Assembly (NCBI RefSeq): GCF_004339675.1
Contig: NZ_SLVM01000019.1
Coordinates: 1-62,738, forward strand
Reading direction: 5' to 3'
DNA: 62,738 nucleotides
DNA from: Rhodovulum steppense
GTDB taxonomy: Bacteria; Pseudomonadota; Alphaproteobacteria; Rhodobacterales; Rhodobacteraceae
The translations under genes were made by a program, and so were the position numbers. This document shows, one piece after another, positions 6,914 to 16,624 of this stretch. The notes under the pieces were generated by a model. That model saw only the letters and a program-made list of their open reading frames with translations, did not search any database and was not told where the DNA came from. Each line of letters begins with the position of its first letter. The first letter of the stretch is position 1.

Positions 6914-6936
6914 CCTGGCTTCGCGGGGGGCGTGGC

Positions 6937-7968
6937 CTAGCCGCGCAGCGCCTCCAGCATGACATGCACGTTTTCGGGATCGGCCTCGGGCGTGATACCA
7001 TGGCCGAGGTTGAAGATATGCGGCCCCTTCGCGAAGGCGGCCTTGATCCGCTTGGTCTCGTCGATCAGGGCCTGGCCGCCGGTCACCATCAGGTTGGGGG
7101 CCATGTTGCCCTGCACGCAGCCATCGACCTGCACATGCGCCGCGGCCCAGTCGGCATCCACCGAATTGTCCAGCGCCACGCAATCCGCGCCGGTCGCCCG
7201 GGCAAAGCCGATATAGTTCTCGCCCGCCTCGCGCGGGAAGGCGATGCAGGGCAGGCCGGGATGGCGCGACTTCAACTCGGCGATGATCCGCCTGGCGGGC
7301 TCCAGCGCGTAGCGGGTGAAATCCTCGCCCTTCAGCGAACCGGCCCAGCTGTCGAAGATCTTGACCACTTCGGCACCGGCCTCGACCTGCTGCGACAGGT
7401 ATTCGATGGTCGACTCGGTCAGCAACTCGATCAGCGCCTCGAAGCTGGCGCGGTCCTCGGCCTTCAGCGCATGGGCCGGGGCCTGGTCGGGCGTGCCGCG
7501 GCCCGCGATCATGTAGGTCGCCACGGTCCAGGGCGCGCCCGCGAATCCGATCAGCGTGGTTTCGCCGGGCAGTTCGCGGGCCAGGATTCGCACCGTTTCA
7601 TAGACCGGGGCCATGTGGTCGTGGATGTCGTCCTTGCCCTTGAGCGCGTTCAGCCCCTCGGCCCCGGTGATCGTGGACAGCCGCGGGCCCTCGCCGGTCT
7701 CGAACCACAGATCCGCCCCCAGCGCCTGGGGCAGCAGCAGGATGTCGGCGAACAGGATCGCGGCATCGAAGCCATAGCGGCGGATCGGTTGCAGCGTCAC
7801 CTCGGCGGCGAGGTCGGAATTGTAGCACAGCGACAGGAAGTCGCCCGCCTCGGCCCGGGTGGCCCGGTATTCGGGCAGGTAGCGGCCCGCCTGGCGCATC
7901 AGCCAGACCGGCGGCACGTCCTGCGTTTCACCCGCAAGCGACCGAAGTAGTTTTTTGGTTTCCGCCAT
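6937..7968 (-). CDS. hemE: Uroporphyrinogen decarboxylase
   Basis: 343 residues. HemE removes four acetate carboxyls from uroporphyrinogen III to give coproporphyrinogen III, the substrate of HemF encoded nearby. Signature elements are present: [17 protein letters not shown] near the N-terminus (substrate-binding arginines), [31 protein letters not shown], and a C-terminal [15 protein letters not shown]. Length and frame are normal. It is divergent from hemC, with about 100 bases between the start codons that must hold both promoters. Its own terminator follows at 6886-6913. Confidence 0.98.
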   Translation of the reverse strand: MAETKKLLRSLAGETQDVPPVWLMRQAGRYLPEYRATRAEAGDFLSLCYNSDLAAEVTLQPIRRYGFDAAILFADILLLPQALGADLWFETGEGPRLSTITGAEGLNALKGKDDIHDHMAPVYETVRILARELPGETTLIGFAGAPWTVATYMIAGRGTPDQAPAHALKAEDRASFEALIELLTESTIEYLSQQVEAGAEVVKIFDSWAGSLKGEDFTRYALEPARRIIAELKSRHPGLPCIAFPREAGENYIGFARATGADCVALDNSVDADWAAAHVQVDGCVQGNMAPNLMVTGGQALIDETKRIKAAFAKGPHIFNLGHGITPEADPENVHVMLEALRG

Positions 7969-8072
7969 CGTCTTCCCCGTTTATTGGTGCGGCCTGTCGT
8001 CCCCTGCTTGCGTCAGCATGTCAAGTCGGGCCGAGTTGTCAGGACGACGTGACGCGAATAGAGGTTTGGCGC

Positions 8073-9017
8073 ATGGCTATCACACTTCCCTCCCCCGCTT
8101 CACCCCTCAAGATCGGCACCCGCGGCTCTCCGCTGGCGCTGGCTCAGGCCCATGAAACCCGCGCCCTGCTGATGGCCGCCTTCGATCTGCCCGAGGAGGC
8201 GTTCGAGATCGTGGTGATCCAGACCATCGCCGACCGGGTGCTGGACCGCGCCCTCAAGGAGATCGGGGGCAAGGGGCTCTTCACCAAGGAGATCGAGGAG
8301 GCCATGATCGAGGGCCGCATCGACATCGCGGTGCATTCGACCAAGGACATGGCCGTGGAACAGCCCGAGGGGCTGGTGCTGGACTGCTTCCTGCCGCGCG
8401 AGGATTTCCGCGACGCCTTCATCTCGCATGCGGTCAAGGGGATCGCCGATCTGGACCAGGGCGCGGTGGTCGGCACCTCGTCGCTGAGGCGCAAGGCACA
8501 ACTGCTGAACCGGCGGCCCGATCTTGAGGTGGTCGAGTTCCGCGGCAACGTCCAGACCCGGCTGAAGAAGCTGGAGGATGGCGTGGCGGTGGCGAGCTTT
8601 CTGGCCATGGCCGGTCTGAACCGGCTGGGCATGAGCCATGTGGCGCAATCGGCCATCGCGCCCGAGGACATGCTGCCCGCCGTCGCCCAGGGCGCCATCG
8701 GGATCGAGCGGCGCAAGGACGACGCGCTGGCCGCCCATCTGCTGGAGGCGCTGCATCACGGGCCGACGGGCGAGCAGATGGCGGCCGAACGCTTCTTCCT
8801 GGCTGCGCTGGACGGCTCCTGCGAGACGCCGATTGCCGGGCTGGCCCAGCATGAGGGCGGCACGATCTGGCTGCGCGGCGAGATCCTGCGCCCCGATGGC
8901 AGCGAAAGCATCAAGGGCGAGGCCCGCGCGCCGATCGAGGATGCGTCCGAAATGGGCTGGAAGCTGGGCAAGGACCTGCTGTCCCAGGCGGGCGAGGGCT
9001 TCTTCGACTGGAAGTGA
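8073..9017 (+). CDS. hemC: Porphobilinogen deaminase (hydroxymethylbilane synthase)
   Basis: 314 residues. The enzyme joins four porphobilinogens into hydroxymethylbilane. Visible blocks are LKIGTRGSPLALAQA at the N-terminus, GGKGLFTKEIEEAM, VHSTKDM, GTSSLRRKAQL, FRGNVQTRLKKL, and DGSCETPIAG, whose Cys carries the dipyrromethane cofactor. The ATG at 8073 follows AGAGGTT at good spacing and is preferred over an upstream in-frame ATG at 8049. With hemE on the other strand it forms a divergent haem pair. Confidence 0.97.
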   Translation: MAITLPSPASPLKIGTRGSPLALAQAHETRALLMAAFDLPEEAFEIVVIQTIADRVLDRALKEIGGKGLFTKEIEEAMIEGRIDIAVHSTKDMAVEQPEGLVLDCFLPREDFRDAFISHAVKGIADLDQGAVVGTSSLRRKAQLLNRRPDLEVVEFRGNVQTRLKKLEDGVAVASFLAMAGLNRLGMSHVAQSAIAPEDMLPAVAQGAIGIERRKDDALAAHLLEALHHGPTGEQMAAERFFLAALDGSCETPIAGLAQHEGGTIWLRGEILRPDGSESIKGEARAPIEDASEMGWKLGKDLLSQAGEGFFDWK

Positions 9018-9054
9018 CCCGGCCCGCCCGGCCCGAAGCGTCGGCGTGATCCGG

Positions 9055-9188
9055 TTGCGCGCCTTCGGCGCAAGCCTTTCATCTCGGGACCGGCCTTGCG
9101 GCCGGTCCCTCGGGCTGTCCCCCGTCCTCTTCCGGCCCGAAATATCCCGGGGGGCCGCCCGGAACGGGCGGCGGGGGCAGCGCCCCCC
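9055..9188. repeat. Cluster of GC-rich hairpins downstream of hemC
   Basis: Four inverted repeats follow one another: TTGCGC/GCGCAA around GCCTTCG, GGGACCGGCC/GGCCGGTCCC (9086-9095 and 9100-9109), CCGCCCG/CGGGCGG around GAA, and GGGGGC/GCCCCC around AGC. CCCGAAATATCCCGGGG lies between. This pattern resembles intergenic palindromic repeats common in Rhodobacterales genomes. It may act as a bidirectional terminator or mRNA-end stabiliser for hemC and tesA. Confidence 0.55.
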
Positions 9189-9875
9189 CTACTCGCCCTG
9201 TGCCTGCGCCCGCGCGACCAGCTCCAGCACTGCGGGCCCCATCGCCTCGACAATGCGCGTCACGCCCGCGGCGGAGGGGTGGATGCCGTCGGGCTGCATG
9301 TAGTCGCGCATCGCGCCTTCGCGGTCGGGCAGGTCGGTCAGGCCCTTGAGGAAGCTTTCGACATGCAGCGCGCCGAATTCGGCGGCCAGTTCGGGATACA
9401 TCGCGTCGAACGCCGCCTTGTAGTCGGGGCCGTAATTGCCCGGTGCGTTGAGACCGACCAGCAGAACCTCGACCCCTGCCGCCTGCGCGGCCTGAAGGAT
9501 GGCGCGCAGATTCGCGCGGGACGCCGCCGGGTCGATGCCGCGCAGCAGATCGTTGCCGCCCAGCGCCACGATCATCGCATCGACCTCGGGCGTCAGCGTC
9601 CAGCCCACCCGCGACAGCCCGCCCGCCGTGGTATCGCCCGACACGCCCGCGTTCAGCACCCGCACCTCTTCGCCCTGCGCGCGCAGCCAGCCCTCCAGTT
9701 GCGGCACGAATCCCTCGCCCTGCGCCAGCCCGTAGCCCTGGGTCAGGCTGTCGCCCAGCGCGGCGATGGTCACCTCGGCCGCGGCCGCCGTTCCCAGCCC
9801 CAGCGCCAGCACCGCCGCCAGCGCCTGCTTGAGCGCAAGCGCCCGCGCCCCATATCCAAGGGCAACCAGTTTCAT
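9189..9875 (-). CDS. tesA: Arylesterase / lysophospholipase L1-like GDSL hydrolase, exported
   Basis: 228 residues. An N-terminal hydrophobic stretch (LKQALAAVLALGLGTAAAAE) is a signal peptide. SGNH-hydrolase blocks follow: block I IAALGDSLTQGYGL with the nucleophilic Ser, block II Gly in NAGVSGDTT, block III GGNDLLRG with Asn, and block V DGIHPSAAG with catalytic Asp and His. This is the TesA (thioesterase I/protease I) family of periplasmic esterases. It is divergent from an ABC ATPase/FtsX-like pair, an arrangement also known for E. coli tesA-ybbA-ybbP. An alternative ATG at 9888-9890 would add five residues and overlap the divergent start codon. Confidence 0.92.
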   Translation of the reverse strand: MKLVALGYGARALALKQALAAVLALGLGTAAAAEVTIAALGDSLTQGYGLAQGEGFVPQLEGWLRAQGEEVRVLNAGVSGDTTAGGLSRVGWTLTPEVDAMIVALGGNDLLRGIDPAASRANLRAILQAAQAAGVEVLLVGLNAPGNYGPDYKAAFDAMYPELAAEFGALHVESFLKGLTDLPDREGAMRDYMQPDGIHPSAAGVTRIVEAMGPAVLELVARAQAQGE

Positions 9876-9888
9876 CCGAAGGCCCCCC

Positions 9889-10584
9889 ATGACCGATTCG
9901 ATCCTTTCGCTTGCCGATGTCACGCTGACCCTTGCCGGAAATGCCGGGCCGGTCGAGATCCTGCATGGCATCTCGCTCGATGTCGCGCGGGGCGAGACGC
10001 TGGGGCTGGTGGGGCCGTCGGGGTCGGGCAAGTCGTCGCTCCTCATGCTGATGGGCGGGCTGGAACGCGCCAGTTCGGGCCGGGTGATGGCGCTGGGCCA
10101 TGACCTGACCGCGATGAACGAGGACGCGCTGGCCCGGTTCCGCCGTGAGCATATGGGCGTCGTGTTCCAGTCTTTCCACCTGATCCCGACCATGACGGCG
10201 CTTGAAAATGTCGCGACCCCGCTGGAACTTGCCGGGCATCGCGACGCCTTTGACCGGGCCGCCGAGGAATTGCGCAGTGTCGGGCTCGGCGCGCGGATCG
10301 ACCATTATCCCAGCCAGATGTCGGGCGGCGAACAGCAGCGCGTGGCGCTGGCCCGCGCCGCCGCGCCGCGCCCGCATGTGCTGCTGGCCGACGAGCCCAC
10401 GGGCAATCTGGACGGGGCGAATGGCGAGGCGATCATGGAGCTTCTGTTCGGCCTGCGCGACCGGCATGGCGCGACGCTGGTGCTGGTGACCCATGCGCCC
10501 GACCTGGCCGCGCGCTGCGACCGGGTGGTGCGGCTGGCCGATGGCCGGATCGCCGGGCAGGATGTGCGGAGGGCGGCGGAATGA
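9889..10584 (+). CDS. ybbA: ABC transporter ATP-binding protein (YbbA/LolD type)
   Basis: 231 residues, one ABC domain. Walker A is GPSGSGKSS (about residue 42), the Q-loop is VVFQSFHLIPTMTALENV, the signature is MSGGEQQR, Walker B is HVLLADEPTG and the switch is LVTHAPD. The MacB/LolD-type subfamily pairs with FtsX-like permeases, and such a permease follows with an ATGA overlap. The tesA context identifies it as the YbbA equivalent, predicted to power transport or lipoprotein/lipid-related work at the inner membrane. Substrate unknown. Its start codon lies only 13 bases from the divergent tesA start. Confidence 0.93.
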   Translation: MTDSILSLADVTLTLAGNAGPVEILHGISLDVARGETLGLVGPSGSGKSSLLMLMGGLERASSGRVMALGHDLTAMNEDALARFRREHMGVVFQSFHLIPTMTALENVATPLELAGHRDAFDRAAEELRSVGLGARIDHYPSQMSGGEQQRVALARAAAPRPHVLLADEPTGNLDGANGEAIMELLFGLRDRHGATLVLVTHAPDLAARCDRVVRLADGRIAGQDVRRAAE

Positions 10585-13103
10585 GCCTTGTGGTCGCGGC
10601 CCGCATCGCCCGGCGCGAGCTGCGCGGCGGGCTGAGGGGATTCTATGTCCTGATCGCCTGTCTGGCGCTGGGGGTGGCGGCCATCGCCACGGTCGGCTCG
10701 ATCCGCGAAAGCATCACCGCCGGGCTGAAGCGCGAGGGCGCGCTGCTGCTGGGCGGCGATGCCGAGATGTCGCTGACCTATCGCCATGCCGAACCGGCCG
10801 AACGCGCCTGGATGGAACTGATCGCTGCGCAGGTTTCCGTTGTGGTCGATTTCCGCTCGATGGTGGTGGTCGAGCGGAACGGCGAGACCGAGCGCGGCCT
10901 GACCCAGGTCAAGGGCGTCGATGCCGCCTATCCGCTTTACGGAGAGGTCGAGCTTGACCCGCCGATGCCGCTGGATCAGGCGCTGGCGGGCGATGGCGCG
11001 GTGATGGAACGGGTGCTGGCCGACCGGATGGGGCTTGTCCCCGGCGACCGGTTCCGGCTGGGCAGCGCGGACTACACCCTGCGCGCGATCCTGCTGCGCG
11101 AACCCGACGGGGCGGGGGACGGTTTCGGCCTTGGCCCGCGGCTGATCCTGCGCGAGGCGGCGCTGGAGGGCTCGGGCCTGCTCGCGCCCGGCACGCTTTA
11201 CGAGACGAAATACCGCCTCGCCCTGCCGCCCGGGGCCGACATGGCCGCGCTGGAGGCGCGCGCGGTCGAACGTTTCGCGGGCAAGGGGATGCGCTGGCGC
11301 GACGCGCGCAACGGCGCGCCGGGGATGACCCGCTTCGTCGACCGGATGGCGTCCTTCCTGGTGCTGGTGGGGCTGGCGGGGCTGGCGGTGGGCGGGGTCG
11401 GCGTCTCGGCGGCGGTGCGGGCCTATCTCGACGGCAAGACCGAGGTGATCGCCACGCTCAAGACGCTGGGCGCCGAGGGGCGGACGATCCTGCTGGCCTA
11501 TCTGATCCAGATCGGCGCGCTGGCGGGGCTGGGCATCGCCATCGGGCTGGCGCTGGGCGCCTTGCTGCCGCTGGCCGCGGCCCCGCTGATGCAGGCGCAA
11601 CTGCCGGTGCCGGTGGCGGTCAATGTCCATCCCGCGCCGCTGGCCGAGGCCGCGCTTTACGGCGTGCTGACCGCGCTGCTGTTCACGCTCTGGCCGCTGG
11701 CCCGCACCGAGGAGGTGCGCGCCGCGGCGCTGTTCCGCGATGCCTCGGGCCGGGTCCGGGCCTGGCCGCGGCCGGTCTACATTGCCGCGACCGGCGCGCT
11801 GGCCGCCGCGCTGATCGGGGCGGCGGCGGCGTTCTCGGGCGTGCCGAAACTGGCGCTCTGGGCGGCCTTCGGCATCGTCGCGGCGCTGGGCCTGCTGGTG
11901 CTGGCAGCCTGGGGGCTGAGGCGGCTGGCGCGCAGGCTGGCGCGGGCGCGCCTTGTGCGCGGGCGCACCGCGCTGCGGCTGGCGCTGGGCGCGGTGGGCG
12001 GGCCGGGCAGCGAGACGGTGTCGGTCGTCCTCTCGCTGGGGCTGGGGCTGTCGATCCTGGCCGCCATCGGGCAGATCGACGCCAATCTGCGCGGCGCGAT
12101 CCAGCAGGAACTGCCCGAACGCGCACCGGCCTATTTCGTGGTCGACATCCAGCCCGACCAGTTGTCGGGCTTTCTCGACCGGCTGAACCGCGATCCGGGC
12201 GTCAGCAAGGTCGAAACCGCGCCGATGCTGCGCGGGGTCATCACCGGGATCAATGGCCGCCCCGCGACCGAGGTGGCGGGCGATCACTGGGTGATCCGGG
12301 GCGATCGCGGCGTGACCTATGCCGACCGCCCGCCCGAGGGCACCGTGGTCACCGCCGGGGAATGGTGGCCCGAAGCCTATGACGGCCCCCCGGTGATGAG
12401 CTTCGCCCAGGAGGAGGCGGCCGAGATCGGCCTGAAACTCGGCGACTCGGTGACGGTGAATATCCTCGGGCGCGACATCACGGCGACGATCACCAGCTTT
12501 CGCGATGTCGATTTCTCGACCGCCGGGATCGGCTTCGTGGTCACGCTGAACGATGGCGCGCTCAGCGGCGCACCGCATACCCATATCGCCACGATCCATG
12601 CCGAGCCAGAGGCCGAGGCCGCGATCCTGCGCGACCTGGCCTCGGCCTATCCCAACATCACCGCGATCCGGGTGCGCGACGCGCTGGACCGGGTGGCCGA
12701 GGTGCTGTCCGCACTGGCCGCCGCGGTCGCCTATGGGGCGTCGGCGACGCTGGTGACGGGGGTGATCGTGCTGATCGGCGCGGCGGCGGCGGGCGAACGG
12801 GCGCGGATCTTCGAATCGGCCGTGCTCAAGACCGTGGGCGCGGTGCGCGGCCAGGTGCTGGCCTATTTCGCGCTGCGCTCGGCCATGCTGGGGGCGGCGG
12901 CGGGGGCGGTCGCGATCCTTGCCGGCGGGCTGGCGGGCTGGGCGGTGATGCGGTTCGTGATGGAGGGCAGCTATGCGTTCGAGCCGGTCTCGGCGCTGGC
13001 CATCGTCACGGGCGGGGCCATGGCGACGCTTCTGGCCGGGCTTGCCTTCGCCTGGCGCCCGCTGGCCGCCCGCCCCGCGCGCGTGCTGCGCGGGCGGGAA
13101 TAG
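10581..13103 (+). CDS. ybbP: FtsX-like permease of the ABC transporter (YbbP type)
   Basis: 840 residues, inner-membrane protein. The N-terminal membrane segment ([20 protein letters not shown]) is followed by a large periplasmic domain, then a first FtsX block (about residues 250-390: [31 protein letters not shown]). A second periplasmic domain (about 500-690) precedes the final FtsX block (about 700-835). The duplicated FtsX layout and length are typical of YbbP. It overlaps the ATPase gene by four bases, so the two subunits are translationally coupled. ybbP is used by analogy with E. coli. Confidence 0.92.
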   Translation: MSLVVAARIARRELRGGLRGFYVLIACLALGVAAIATVGSIRESITAGLKREGALLLGGDAEMSLTYRHAEPAERAWMELIAAQVSVVVDFRSMVVVERNGETERGLTQVKGVDAAYPLYGEVELDPPMPLDQALAGDGAVMERVLADRMGLVPGDRFRLGSADYTLRAILLREPDGAGDGFGLGPRLILREAALEGSGLLAPGTLYETKYRLALPPGADMAALEARAVERFAGKGMRWRDARNGAPGMTRFVDRMASFLVLVGLAGLAVGGVGVSAAVRAYLDGKTEVIATLKTLGAEGRTILLAYLIQIGALAGLGIAIGLALGALLPLAAAPLMQAQLPVPVAVNVHPAPLAEAALYGVLTALLFTLWPLARTEEVRAAALFRDASGRVRAWPRPVYIAATGALAAALIGAAAAFSGVPKLALWAAFGIVAALGLLVLAAWGLRRLARRLARARLVRGRTALRLALGAVGGPGSETVSVVLSLGLGLSILAAIGQIDANLRGAIQQELPERAPAYFVVDIQPDQLSGFLDRLNRDPGVSKVETAPMLRGVITGINGRPATEVAGDHWVIRGDRGVTYADRPPEGTVVTAGEWWPEAYDGPPVMSFAQEEAAEIGLKLGDSVTVNILGRDITATITSFRDVDFSTAGIGFVVTLNDGALSGAPHTHIATIHAEPEAEAAILRDLASAYPNITAIRVRDALDRVAEVLSALAAAVAYGASATLVTGVIVLIGAAAAGERARIFESAVLKTVGAVRGQVLAYFALRSAMLGAAAGAVAILAGGLAGWAVMRFVMEGSYAFEPVSALAIVTGGAMATLLAGLAFAWRPLAARPARVLRGRE

Positions 13104-13137
13104 CCGCGGCAAGGGGGCACTCCCGCCCCCGGCCCGC

Positions 13138-13276
13138 GCAGGGCGCGCATGCGCCCTGCTTGTCCGGCGTTGGGCGTGGCCCGCGCCCGTTCCGGGCGCG
13201 GGCGGCACCGTTTCCGCGGGGCGCCAACCGCCCGCCCCACCGGGGGCGGGCTCAGGAGGGGTGCGCCGCAAGGCGC
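13138..13276. repeat. Four consecutive hairpins upstream of panB
   Basis: Perfect or near-perfect stems are GCAGGGCGC/GCGCCCTGC with GCAT loop (13138-13159), GCCCGCGCCCG/CGGGCGCGGGC with TTC loop (13179-13203), GCCCGCCCC/GGGGCGGGC (13230-13251), and GCGCC/GGCGC with GCAA loop (13263-13276). No T tracts follow. They separate the ybbP end from the panBC operon. Confidence 0.65.
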
Positions 13277-13383
13277 TCCTCCGGATCGGCGTCGGTCGGT
13301 GCGTCACGCCGCGCACGGGGCTGGATTCCGCGCCGCGGCATCGTATAAGAAGCGCCACCCGCGACGTCCCGAGGGAGGAGAGC

Positions 13384-14202
13384 ATGAGCGCCAGCGCCCC
13401 GCAGCGCCGCATCACGCCCGGCGATATCCGCGCCCGCAAGGGCGGCACGCCGCTGGTCTGCCTGACCGCCTATACCACGCCCATCGCCCGGCTGGTCGAT
13501 GCCGAATGCGATGTCGTGCTGGTGGGCGACAGCGTCGGCATGGTACTGCACGGGCTGCCCTCGACGCTGGGCGTGACGATGGAGATGATGATCCTGCACG
13601 GCCAGGCGGTGGCGCGCGGGCTGGAACGCGCGCTGATGGTGATCGACATGCCCTTCGGCAGCTACGAGGAAGGCCCCGACCAGGCCTTTCGCAACGCCGC
13701 CCGCCTGATGGCCGGGACCGGCGCGGGGGCGGTCAAGCTGGAGGGCGGCGAGAGCATGGCCGAAACCATCCGCTTCCTGACCGCGCGCTCGATCCCCGTG
13801 ATGGCCCATGTCGGGCTGACGCCGCAGGCGATCAACGTCCTGGGCGGCTACAAGGTGCAGGGCCGCGGCGCCGATGCCGACCGGGTTCTGGCCGATGCCC
13901 GCGCCGTGGCCGCGGCGGGCGCGTTCTCGGTGGTGCTGGAAAAGGTGCCCGCGACGCTGGCCGACCGGATCACGGCCGATCTGGCGATCCCCACCATCGG
14001 GATCGGCGCGTCTTCGGGCTGCGACGGGCAGGTGCTGGTGGTGGACGACATGCTGGGGCTGTTCTCGGAGTTCCGCCCGAAATTCGTCCGCCGCTACGCC
14101 GCGCTTGGCGACGGCGCGGCCGCCGCGATTGCCGCCTATGCCGAAGACGTGCGCGCCCGCCGCTTTCCCGCCCCCGAACATGTCTTCGGAGACGGCGAAT
14201 GA
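13384..14202 (+). CDS. panB: 3-methyl-2-oxobutanoate hydroxymethyltransferase
   Basis: 272 residues. PanB makes ketopantoate from 2-oxoisovalerate and methylene-tetrahydrofolate, the first committed step of pantothenate and CoA synthesis. Clear family blocks are [29 protein letters not shown] (metal-binding Asp), [43 protein letters not shown], and [26 protein letters not shown] precedes the ATG at 13384, which was preferred over the longer upstream frame. It overlaps panC by four bases. Confidence 0.98.
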   Translation: MSASAPQRRITPGDIRARKGGTPLVCLTAYTTPIARLVDAECDVVLVGDSVGMVLHGLPSTLGVTMEMMILHGQAVARGLERALMVIDMPFGSYEEGPDQAFRNAARLMAGTGAGAVKLEGGESMAETIRFLTARSIPVMAHVGLTPQAINVLGGYKVQGRGADADRVLADARAVAAAGAFSVVLEKVPATLADRITADLAIPTIGIGASSGCDGQVLVVDDMLGLFSEFRPKFVRRYAALGDGAAAAIAAYAEDVRARRFPAPEHVFGDGE

Positions 14203-15056
14203 CCGCCCCGATCCTGCGCCGCCTGTCCGAGTTGCACGCCCTGACCGGCCGCTGGCAGGCAGAGGGCGCGCGCATCGCCGTCGTGCCCACGATGGGGGCG
14301 CTGCATGCGGGCCATCTTGCCCTTGTTTCGGCGGCGAAGGCGGGGGCGGATCGGGTGATCGTGACGATCTTCGTCAACCCCCGGCAGTTCGACAACCCGG
14401 ACGACCTGGCGAAATACCCCCGCACCGAGGGCAGCGATGCCGAAAAGCTGGCCCCGCTTGGCGTTGACGCGGTCTATGTCCCCGACCCCGACCAGATCTA
14501 TCCCGAGGGTTTCGCCACCACCGTCTCGGTCGCGGGCGTCAGCGAGGGGCTGTGCGGCGCGCACCGGCCGGGCCATTTCGACGGGGTGGCCACCGTGGTC
14601 AGCAAGCTGCTGCTGCAAACCCGGGCCGGGTGCGCCTTTTTCGGCGAGAAGGATTACCAGCAACTGATGGTCGTCCGCCGCCTCGTGCGCGACCTCGACC
14701 TGCCGGTCGAGATCGTCGGCTGTCCCACGGTGCGCGAAGCCGACGGGCTGGCGCTGTCCTCGCGCAACCAGCGCCTGTCGCCCGCCGCGCGCGCCCGGGC
14801 GCCCGCGCTGTTCGCCGCGCTCGACGCGGCGGCAGGGGCGATCGGCGGGGGGGCGGCGGTCGCGGCGGCGCTGGAGGAGGCGCGCGGCGCGATCCTGGCG
14901 GGCGGCTTTGCCGCGGTCGAGTATCTGGAGCTGCGCTCGGCCGCCACGCTGGCGCCGCTGGCCGCGGCGGACGCGCCCGCACGCCTGCTGGCCGCGGCAT
15001 ATCTGGATGGCGTGCGGCTGATCGACAACGTGCCCGTCCCCCCGGCGGGCGGCTGA
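14199..15056 (+). CDS. panC: Pantothenate synthetase (pantoate-beta-alanine ligase)
   Basis: 285 residues. PanC condenses pantoate and beta-alanine with ATP. The nucleotide-binding [13 protein letters not shown] (HIGH-like) is near residue 30. [52 protein letters not shown] and [15 protein letters not shown] follow in the usual order. It starts within the panB stop (ATGA), so panBC is a coupled operon. panD is not present in the window. Confidence 0.98.
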   Translation: MTAPILRRLSELHALTGRWQAEGARIAVVPTMGALHAGHLALVSAAKAGADRVIVTIFVNPRQFDNPDDLAKYPRTEGSDAEKLAPLGVDAVYVPDPDQIYPEGFATTVSVAGVSEGLCGAHRPGHFDGVATVVSKLLLQTRAGCAFFGEKDYQQLMVVRRLVRDLDLPVEIVGCPTVREADGLALSSRNQRLSPAARARAPALFAALDAAAGAIGGGAAVAAALEEARGAILAGGFAAVEYLELRSAATLAPLAAADAPARLLAAAYLDGVRLIDNVPVPPAGG

Positions 15057-15092
15057 GGGCGGCGGCGCCCGGACGCGCCCGTCGATCGAGGG

Positions 15093-16466
15093 TCAGGAGG
15101 CGCGGCGGTGCGGCGCGTGATGGGTGGCGACGCCCGGACCATGGCCGAAATGCGCGCCGCTGTCGGACGGCGTGCGGAACAGGGCGACCTGCCGGGCGAG
15201 TTCGCCGGCGTCATTGGCAAGCACCTGGCTGGCCGCGGTCGACTGCTCCACCATCGCGGCGTTCTGCTGGGTCATCGAATCGAGATGGCTGACGCCGCTG
15301 TTGATCTCGTTCAGCGTGATGGCCTGTTCGGCGGCGCCGCGCGAGATCTCGGAAATATTGGCGTGGATGCCCGCCACCCCCTGGATGATCTTCTGCAACT
15401 CGTCCCCCGCAAGCCCGACCAGCCCGACGCCGGTCTTCACATGTTTCGAGCTTTCCTCGATCAGCGTGTTGATCTCGCGCGCGGCTTCCGCGGCCCGGCC
15501 GGCCAGCGCGCGCACCTCGGAGGCGACGACGGCGAAGCCGCGCCCGGCATCGCCCGCCCGCGCCGCCTCGACGCCCGCGTTCAGCGCCAGCAGGTTGGTC
15601 TGGAAGGCGATGTCGTCGATCACCGAAATGATCTGGGCGATCTGGCTTGAGGATTTCTCGATCCGCGACATGGCGTCGATGGCGTCGCCGACGACCTTGC
15701 CGCCGTTTTCCGCGGTGCTCTTGGCGTCATTGGCGGACACCTCGACCTCGCGCGCGCCATCGGCCGCGGCCCGGACGGTCGAGGTGAGTTCCTCGATCGC
15801 GGCGGCGGTCTGTTCGAGCGTGGCGGCCTGCGACTCGGTCCGGTGCGAGAGGTCCGCCGAGGATTGACCGACCTCGGTCGCCGTGCGTTCGACCGCGGAG
15901 GAGACCTCCTTGACCGCCGAGATCGACACGGAAAGCTGTTCGACGGCACCGTTGAACGCGTTGCCCAGGGCGTCGATATCGGGGGCGTTGCAGGACGGGA
16001 CGCGGTGCATCAGGTTGCCGCTGCTGAGTTCGCGCAGCCCCTCGGCGATGCCCTCGATCCCTCTTTGGCGGTCGGTGATGTCCGAGGCGATCTTGATGAC
16101 CTTGCGCACCTTGCCCTCGGCGTCGAGATAGGGCGCATAGGTGGCCTGGATCCAGATCACGCTGCCATCCTTGCGGACCCGCGGGAACTGGTCGGTGAAC
16201 GATTTGCCGTTGGCCAGGTCCTGCCAGAAGCGACGATACTCGTCGCTCTGCACGAAGCCCCTGTCGACGAACATCGAATGATTTCTGCCCGCGATCTCGG
16301 ACAGGGAATAGCCCACCGCCTTGAGGAAATTCTCGTTCGCGGTGAGGATCGTGCCGTCCGGTTCGAACTGGATCGTCGCCTGGGTCCGGTCGATGACCGA
16401 CATGAAGGAGGCCGCGACATCCGCCTCATCCGTAACGGCGGTCGTCTTTTTCGACTTGAAGAACAT
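15093..16466 (-). CDS. Soluble PAS-domain methyl-accepting chemotaxis protein
   Basis: 457 residues with no membrane segment or signal peptide, so a cytoplasmic chemoreceptor. A PAS domain (about residues 28-130; FEPDGTILTANENFLKAVGYS, WIQATYAPYLD) is followed by a HAMP-like stretch (about 135-190). The MCP signalling domain (about 200-430) contains the conserved hairpin tip IISVIDDIAFQTNLLALNAGVEAARAGDAGRGFAVVA, split here only for description. There is no C-terminal CheR-tethering pentapeptide. PAS may sense redox or a small ligand; no haem-binding His is obvious. No che genes lie adjacent. Confidence 0.93.
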   Translation of the reverse strand: MFFKSKKTTAVTDEADVAASFMSVIDRTQATIQFEPDGTILTANENFLKAVGYSLSEIAGRNHSMFVDRGFVQSDEYRRFWQDLANGKSFTDQFPRVRKDGSVIWIQATYAPYLDAEGKVRKVIKIASDITDRQRGIEGIAEGLRELSSGNLMHRVPSCNAPDIDALGNAFNGAVEQLSVSISAVKEVSSAVERTATEVGQSSADLSHRTESQAATLEQTAAAIEELTSTVRAAADGAREVEVSANDAKSTAENGGKVVGDAIDAMSRIEKSSSQIAQIISVIDDIAFQTNLLALNAGVEAARAGDAGRGFAVVASEVRALAGRAAEAAREINTLIEESSKHVKTGVGLVGLAGDELQKIIQGVAGIHANISEISRGAAEQAITLNEINSGVSHLDSMTQQNAAMVEQSTAASQVLANDAGELARQVALFRTPSDSGAHFGHGPGVATHHAPHRRAS

Positions 16467-16624
16467 TCCCGAAATCCCTGACCCTTGCGCGATTGCATTG
16501 AGGTGTCGTGGAATAATTCTAAGAAACGGTTAAACCGTGGAGGAATCGGGGCTCTTTCTGGCCGGTGTCGCGACCGGATTGCGGTGTGCGCCCCTTTCCG
16601 CGGCCGATGCCGCCGCGCGCGGGT

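Noticed and set aside
10305-13448. A 1047-codon minus-strand open frame
   Set aside because: Antisense to the YbbP-like permease; the translation is compositionally biased and has no domain pattern.
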